Shown: positions 60,728-64,000 of the stretch, in pieces | Position numbering within the stretch: the first letter of the stretch is position 1 | Layout: each line of letters opens with the position of its first letter | Made by a program: the position numbers and the translations under genes | DNA from: Puffinus mauretanicus | Taxonomy: Eukaryota > Chordata > Aves > Procellariiformes > Procellariidae | DNA: 64,000 nt | Assembly (NCBI GenBank): GCA_023333565.1 | Contig: JAJKFH010002994.1 | Coordinates: 1,178,001 to 1,242,000, forward strand | Direction: 5' to 3' | The notes under the pieces: generated by a model | Seen by the model: the letters and a program-made list of their open reading frames with translations, nothing else | Told to the model about the DNA's origin: nothing | Database searches by the model: none

Positions 60728-60913
60728 CACTAGAGCGGGAGGAGCGGCCCCGCTGCCTCGGGTAACGGCGCGGGAGGCCGCGGCTGCGCTGGGCCTCCTG
60801 TGGGATCCGGTTTCCCCTCAGCTCCGGGCTCGGCCTTCCCGCCTACGGCAAGGCCCGTCTGCCCCAGGGCCTGCGTTTCTCTCTCCTTTCCTTACCGGCT
60901 TCCATCCGCCACC

Positions 60914-61546
60914 ATGTCGGTCAATCCCATGGCCTACGAAGCGCAGTTCTTTGGCTTCACCCCCCAGACGTGCATGCTGCGCGTCTACATCGCGTTCCAG
61001 GACTACCTCTTCGAAATGATGCTGGTGGTGGAGAGCGTAATCCTGAAGAAGCTGGACGGGTTTCCCGCCTGTAAAATCAGCCCCTTCCAAATCCGGAAAA
61101 GCACGGAGAAATTTCTTCTCTTCATGAAGGAGCACTTTGATAAACTCTTCAGTAAAATGGAAGAAGTGCTTCTGCAGCTGGTGTTAAACATCCCCAAGAA
61201 CGTGCTCCTTCCCGAGGACAAGGTCCACGAGCAGTACCCCTACAGCAAAGAACAGTTCCAGGCGCTTCAGGATGAGATCCATCAGCTGCAGAAGCAGTAC
61301 AGGGCTGAGGCATCTGCTGGGCAGGCACTGCGAGCAGAACTGGAAGAACAGAAGGCTGTTCGGGCTGAGCTTGAGAAGATTTTGCAATGGTTTGATGGGC
61401 TTGAGAATATCTGTAGGGAGCATGGGACATGCAGCTTCAAAGAAAGCTTTGCATTCTTGACACAGAACGCTAAGAAACTGCAAGATGTGCTGAAAGATGT
61501 TGAAGAGAAAAGCAAAAAAATAAAGAAGCATGATCGGTTATTGTAA
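60914..61546 (+). CDS. MIS12: Kinetochore protein Mis12
   Basis: Subunit of the MIS12 complex (with DSN1, NSL1, PMF1), which links CENP-C at the inner kinetochore to KNL1 and NDC80. A single uninterrupted coding exon of 210 residues (human 205). The N-terminal segment is the most conserved ([24 protein letters not shown]), followed by [15 protein letters not shown]; residues from about 105 on are predominantly coiled coil ([31 protein letters not shown]) and end lysine-rich. The ATG at 60914 has a near-ideal GCCACCATG context and matches the family N terminus MSVNPM. Upstream in-frame sequence stays open to 60800 but lacks an ATG. Divergent from DERL2. The intronless coding sequence is also the normal mammalian state, so it is not a sign of retroposition. 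Confidence 0.97.
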   Translation: MSVNPMAYEAQFFGFTPQTCMLRVYIAFQDYLFEMMLVVESVILKKLDGFPACKISPFQIRKSTEKFLLFMKEHFDKLFSKMEEVLLQLVLNIPKNVLLPEDKVHEQYPYSKEQFQALQDEIHQLQKQYRAEASAGQALRAELEEQKAVRAELEKILQWFDGLENICREHGTCSFKESFAFLTQNAKKLQDVLKDVEEKSKKIKKHDRLL

Positions 61547-62690
61547 TGGAAATTCTGAAAAGGCAACAAAAATCATTTAGACAGCTTGCTTAAAATGGTA
61601 GGGGCTTATCTTTCCAGAAGCATCTCTCCTCATCCCTTACTCCTCTAATCCTGCCAGGATCTAGACTAAAAGCTGTTGAATTGTGTCCATTTGCACCTAT
61701 TTAGCACCTCCCAGGGAAGGAGGGAGAGGAAAAAGCCTGTAAAATGCAACTCTGAAACTGGTGATTGGGAATAAATTTTGGGTTGGATAACCTGGCTGTG
61801 CACGTACCTTCCTGACCTTATGAACGTTAACTCTGAACACAACATAGCATTAGTTTATTTTAAGGATTATTAAAAAAAAAAAAAAGAATGCCTAAGTAAG
61901 ACCTGTAAGAATGTCTAAGCGAATTTCCAGACTGATTCCAGTTCAGAGTCGATGTTTCTGTCAGTGAGGACATCGGGACTTGGCACCCGCTTCCCGAAGG
62001 AGCTGTATGGATGGCTCAGGCAGTGTCTTCTTACGGCTCAGGTGCCGCTCGCTGTGTTTTAAAAGCCAACAACTAGGAAGTCCGTGGAGAAGAGCGAGAC
62101 AGTGATGCTGTTGTCAAGGCTCTGACGAGAAATAGATCTGTTTGCGTCAATACTGAATTTCAACACAGCTCCTGAAATCTCGGGGTTACTTACCACTGCA
62201 CATGTCTTTGCAAAGAGGTGGCTTGTGTTTTCTGTAAGCAAGGACAGCATGCTGCTCCGTAGATCGAAAATATAGAAGCCACTGGAAGAAACTAGCACCT
62301 CAATCACTTTGTCTACTTTAGCTTATGTTGCTTTATATATATATATTTTGTTTGCTTGGTTTTATTTTTGTCGTCCGGTGTCCTTTTTCTACTAAATAGC
62401 AAAGTTCATTTTATTCATGTTTAATCAGATTTTCCCATACAAATGTTGTGAAGACTGACTGATGTGCTTGAGTTCTTTGAAGTTACTTAATTCAGCTTAT
62501 TCTGTCTGTCCTTGCTTCAAAATACATTACAGTCTGCGTGCATCTTTCTGTTGGCCTCAGCAGGTTTTAAATCTGTACAGACATAGTGTGAAATAACAAT
62601 ACTAATTTCTACTTTACTAGCGTAGGTGTTTGAAAGACATTAACCTCGTGAATAATTTAGAAATTACTGCAATAAAAAAAAAAATCTATT
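61547..62690 (+). other. MIS12: MIS12 3' untranslated region
   Basis: Non-coding sequence after the MIS12 stop, with AATAAA at 61770-61775 (short form) and 62671-62676 (long form, followed by an A tract). An (AT)n stretch lies at 62334-62347. Which end is used cannot be decided here. Confidence 0.6.
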
Positions 62691-64000
62691 AAAAGCATAA
62701 AACACTTTGCAATTCTTTCTTCCCCGACTTCTGAAGACTTCCTACAGAATCAGCTTGGTAAAACCAGTATTTTTAAACATACATTGCCTCGATGCGCGGC
62801 TGGAGACCTGTGAGACTCGGTGGCCACTCTTGAAATCCTCACAGAGGAATTAATTCCTGACGTTGAGCTCTAGACTTCTGCAGTGAACGTTAGCCCACGT
62901 GGAGGCTGGAGTTCAGAGGAGGGAAAAATAGGGAATCGGATAAAAATTAAGTGGCTTGTTTAGGAAACAACTTAGTGACTTAAAAGTGACTTATTCTACA
63001 ACTTGAAGTTTGAAAAGTAGAAATATGTCATGATTAGTACAATGTCTGCTGTAGATGATAATCTTGCTGAAAATCTTCATTTTATACCGTTACCATCAGT
63101 TTTGTTGCAGAAATCAAGCAGCCACTACCCTGTAAATTGAATGCAGTTACGTAGATATTGCTTCATTTCATGCTAAACTGTAACGAGTAACATTTGAAAA
63201 GCCTGAGAAACAAAGTGATAACTTGAACCCAAAGAGCCCGTGAACGGTTCCACAAGAGAAGAACTACAAGCAAGAATTTGACAAAGGGGGATGAAACAGT
63301 CGATTGCTGCCTGTTCTTCAGGGCACATTTCAGGGTAATTCCTGCCCAAATCTCGTAATGTCACGGTATAGTCAGTGAAGTCCTCAAAATTTTTGGCATC
63401 TTGTATTAGAAATAAAGAGGAGGGAAAAGTGGTGTGAAAGACAGTACTGGTGTATCGGAAACCTTTTCCTTTCTGTTTGCAATCCTGAATAAAGGCATTG
63501 CTGCACATGGCGGGGGAATGTCCTGAACATCTTCACGTATCTTCACGTATCTTCAGCACCTGCACGTTCGGGTCTGCATCGCTGCGGAATGCTTTGGTAT
63601 TGAGGCACCGGTGGGTTAAAGGGTGACCTGGCTTCTCTTGTTGAATTAGATCTTTTAAGGTATTTATTTCTGAAAAAGGGGTTGTTTTTTTTTTTTTTTT
63701 GTGTATGAATAAATCATTAATATAAACAGGTAAGACAGCCATTTACACCTAATAGAGGTTCCCAACAGGAGATCTATTACACTGAGCTCTTTGTTTAGGC
63801 TTCTCTTCAGCCGAGATTAAATGCTGGTGGTCTGGTGACAAAACCGTTTAGCTGAAATAAATGACCTATGGAGAGAGCAGATCTGGGAAGAAAAAAAGGA
63901 ACTTTGCCATGACCCCTCTGGAGATACCGGCTTCTTAACTTCAACCGCTATTAAAATCCTGTAACCTAATTTCTCCTCTTCATTTTTGTTCATAAAATCA
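62691..64000. other. Right-hand intergenic region with weak unidentified coding-like frames
   Basis: No gene that I recognise. On the - strand, frames at about 63,533-63,680 (LKDLIQQEKPGHPLTHRCL) and about 63,173-63,500 (DAKNFEDFTDYTVTLRDLG) look more protein-like than typical noise and are preceded by AG acceptors (near 63,669, 63,489 and 63,401). They could be 3' exons of a - strand gene starting beyond the window, an old pseudogene, or chance. A T17 tract lies at 63,684-63,700. Confidence 0.3.

Larger units (their letters stand above)
60339..60913. promoter_or_regulatory. Bidirectional CpG-island promoter of DERL2 and MIS12
   Basis: 575 bp between the two divergent start codons, within a CpG island of about 59,870-60,900 and without a TATA box. 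Near DERL2 there are tandem ETS-like CTTCCG sites (60356-60370) and an NRF1-like TGCGCCTGCGCT (60379-60390). In the middle are four CCAAT boxes (60426-60430 on +; 60469-60473, 60541-60545 and 60573-60577 as ATTGG) and a GC box (60511-60520). TTCGAA at 60607-60612 resembles a CHR element. The MIS12 5'UTR may be spliced, for example GGGTAACGG near 60759 to CCCCAG near 60868, but this is uncertain. Confidence 0.75.

Noticed and set aside
59682..61019. 445-codon + frame spanning the DERL2/MIS12 promoter
   Set aside because: It overlaps DERL2 exon 1 antisense and MIS12 exon 1 out of frame; it is explained by stop-poor GC-rich DNA.
60914..61546. MIS12 as a processed retrogene
   Set aside because: Its single coding exon is the normal state of the vertebrate gene, it has a CpG-island promoter, and there is no poly(A) tail or target-site duplication at the coding ends.

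Overview
This window is vertebrate nuclear DNA, almost certainly from a bird. Evidence for a bird: two chicken-repeat-1 (CR1) LINE 3' ends with the typical ATTCTATG-type terminus, otherwise very little interspersed repeat, compact introns, and dense CpG-island promoters. The species cannot be named from sequence alone. Every gene was rebuilt by joining exons at GT/AG boundaries with consistent phase, and compared with remembered human proteins; no search was run.

Layout, left to right. (1) The last eleven exons of RABEP1 (rabaptin-5) on the + strand, followed by a roughly 4 kb 3'UTR. (2) NUP88 on the - strand, 17 coding exons, tail-to-tail with RABEP1. (3) RPAIN on the + strand, 7 exons, head-to-head with NUP88 with 142 bp between start codons. 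(4) C1QBP (p32) on the - strand, 6 exons, tail-to-tail with RPAIN. (5) DHX33 on the - strand, 12 exons, long 3'UTR. (6) DERL2 (derlin-2) on the - strand, 7 coding exons. (7) MIS12 on the + strand, one coding exon, head-to-head with DERL2. The last 1.3 kb is intergenic, with some weak unidentified coding-like - strand frames. The order matches the human 17p13.2 block RABEP1-NUP88-RPAIN-C1QBP-DHX33-DERL2-MIS12.

The genes are housekeeping and work in different places: endosome fusion (RABEP1), nuclear pore (NUP88), nuclear import of RPA (RPAIN), mitochondrial matrix (C1QBP), ribosomal RNA synthesis and RNA sensing (DHX33), ER-associated degradation (DERL2) and the kinetochore (MIS12). The only thematic pair sharing a promoter is NUP88/RPAIN, both concerned with nuclear transport.

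No new system of the phage-defence or gene-cluster kind is present. The most interesting signals are small: two adjacent introns of DERL2 that look minor-spliceosome (U12) type; a DERL2/MIS12 promoter with two CCAAT boxes 32 bp apart and a TTCGAA element, the layout of cell-cycle promoters; near-identical ZNF143/THAP11-type motifs in the NUP88/RPAIN and DHX33 promoters; an isolated perfect tRNA T-arm/B-box upstream of C1QBP; and unassigned coding-like frames at the right end.
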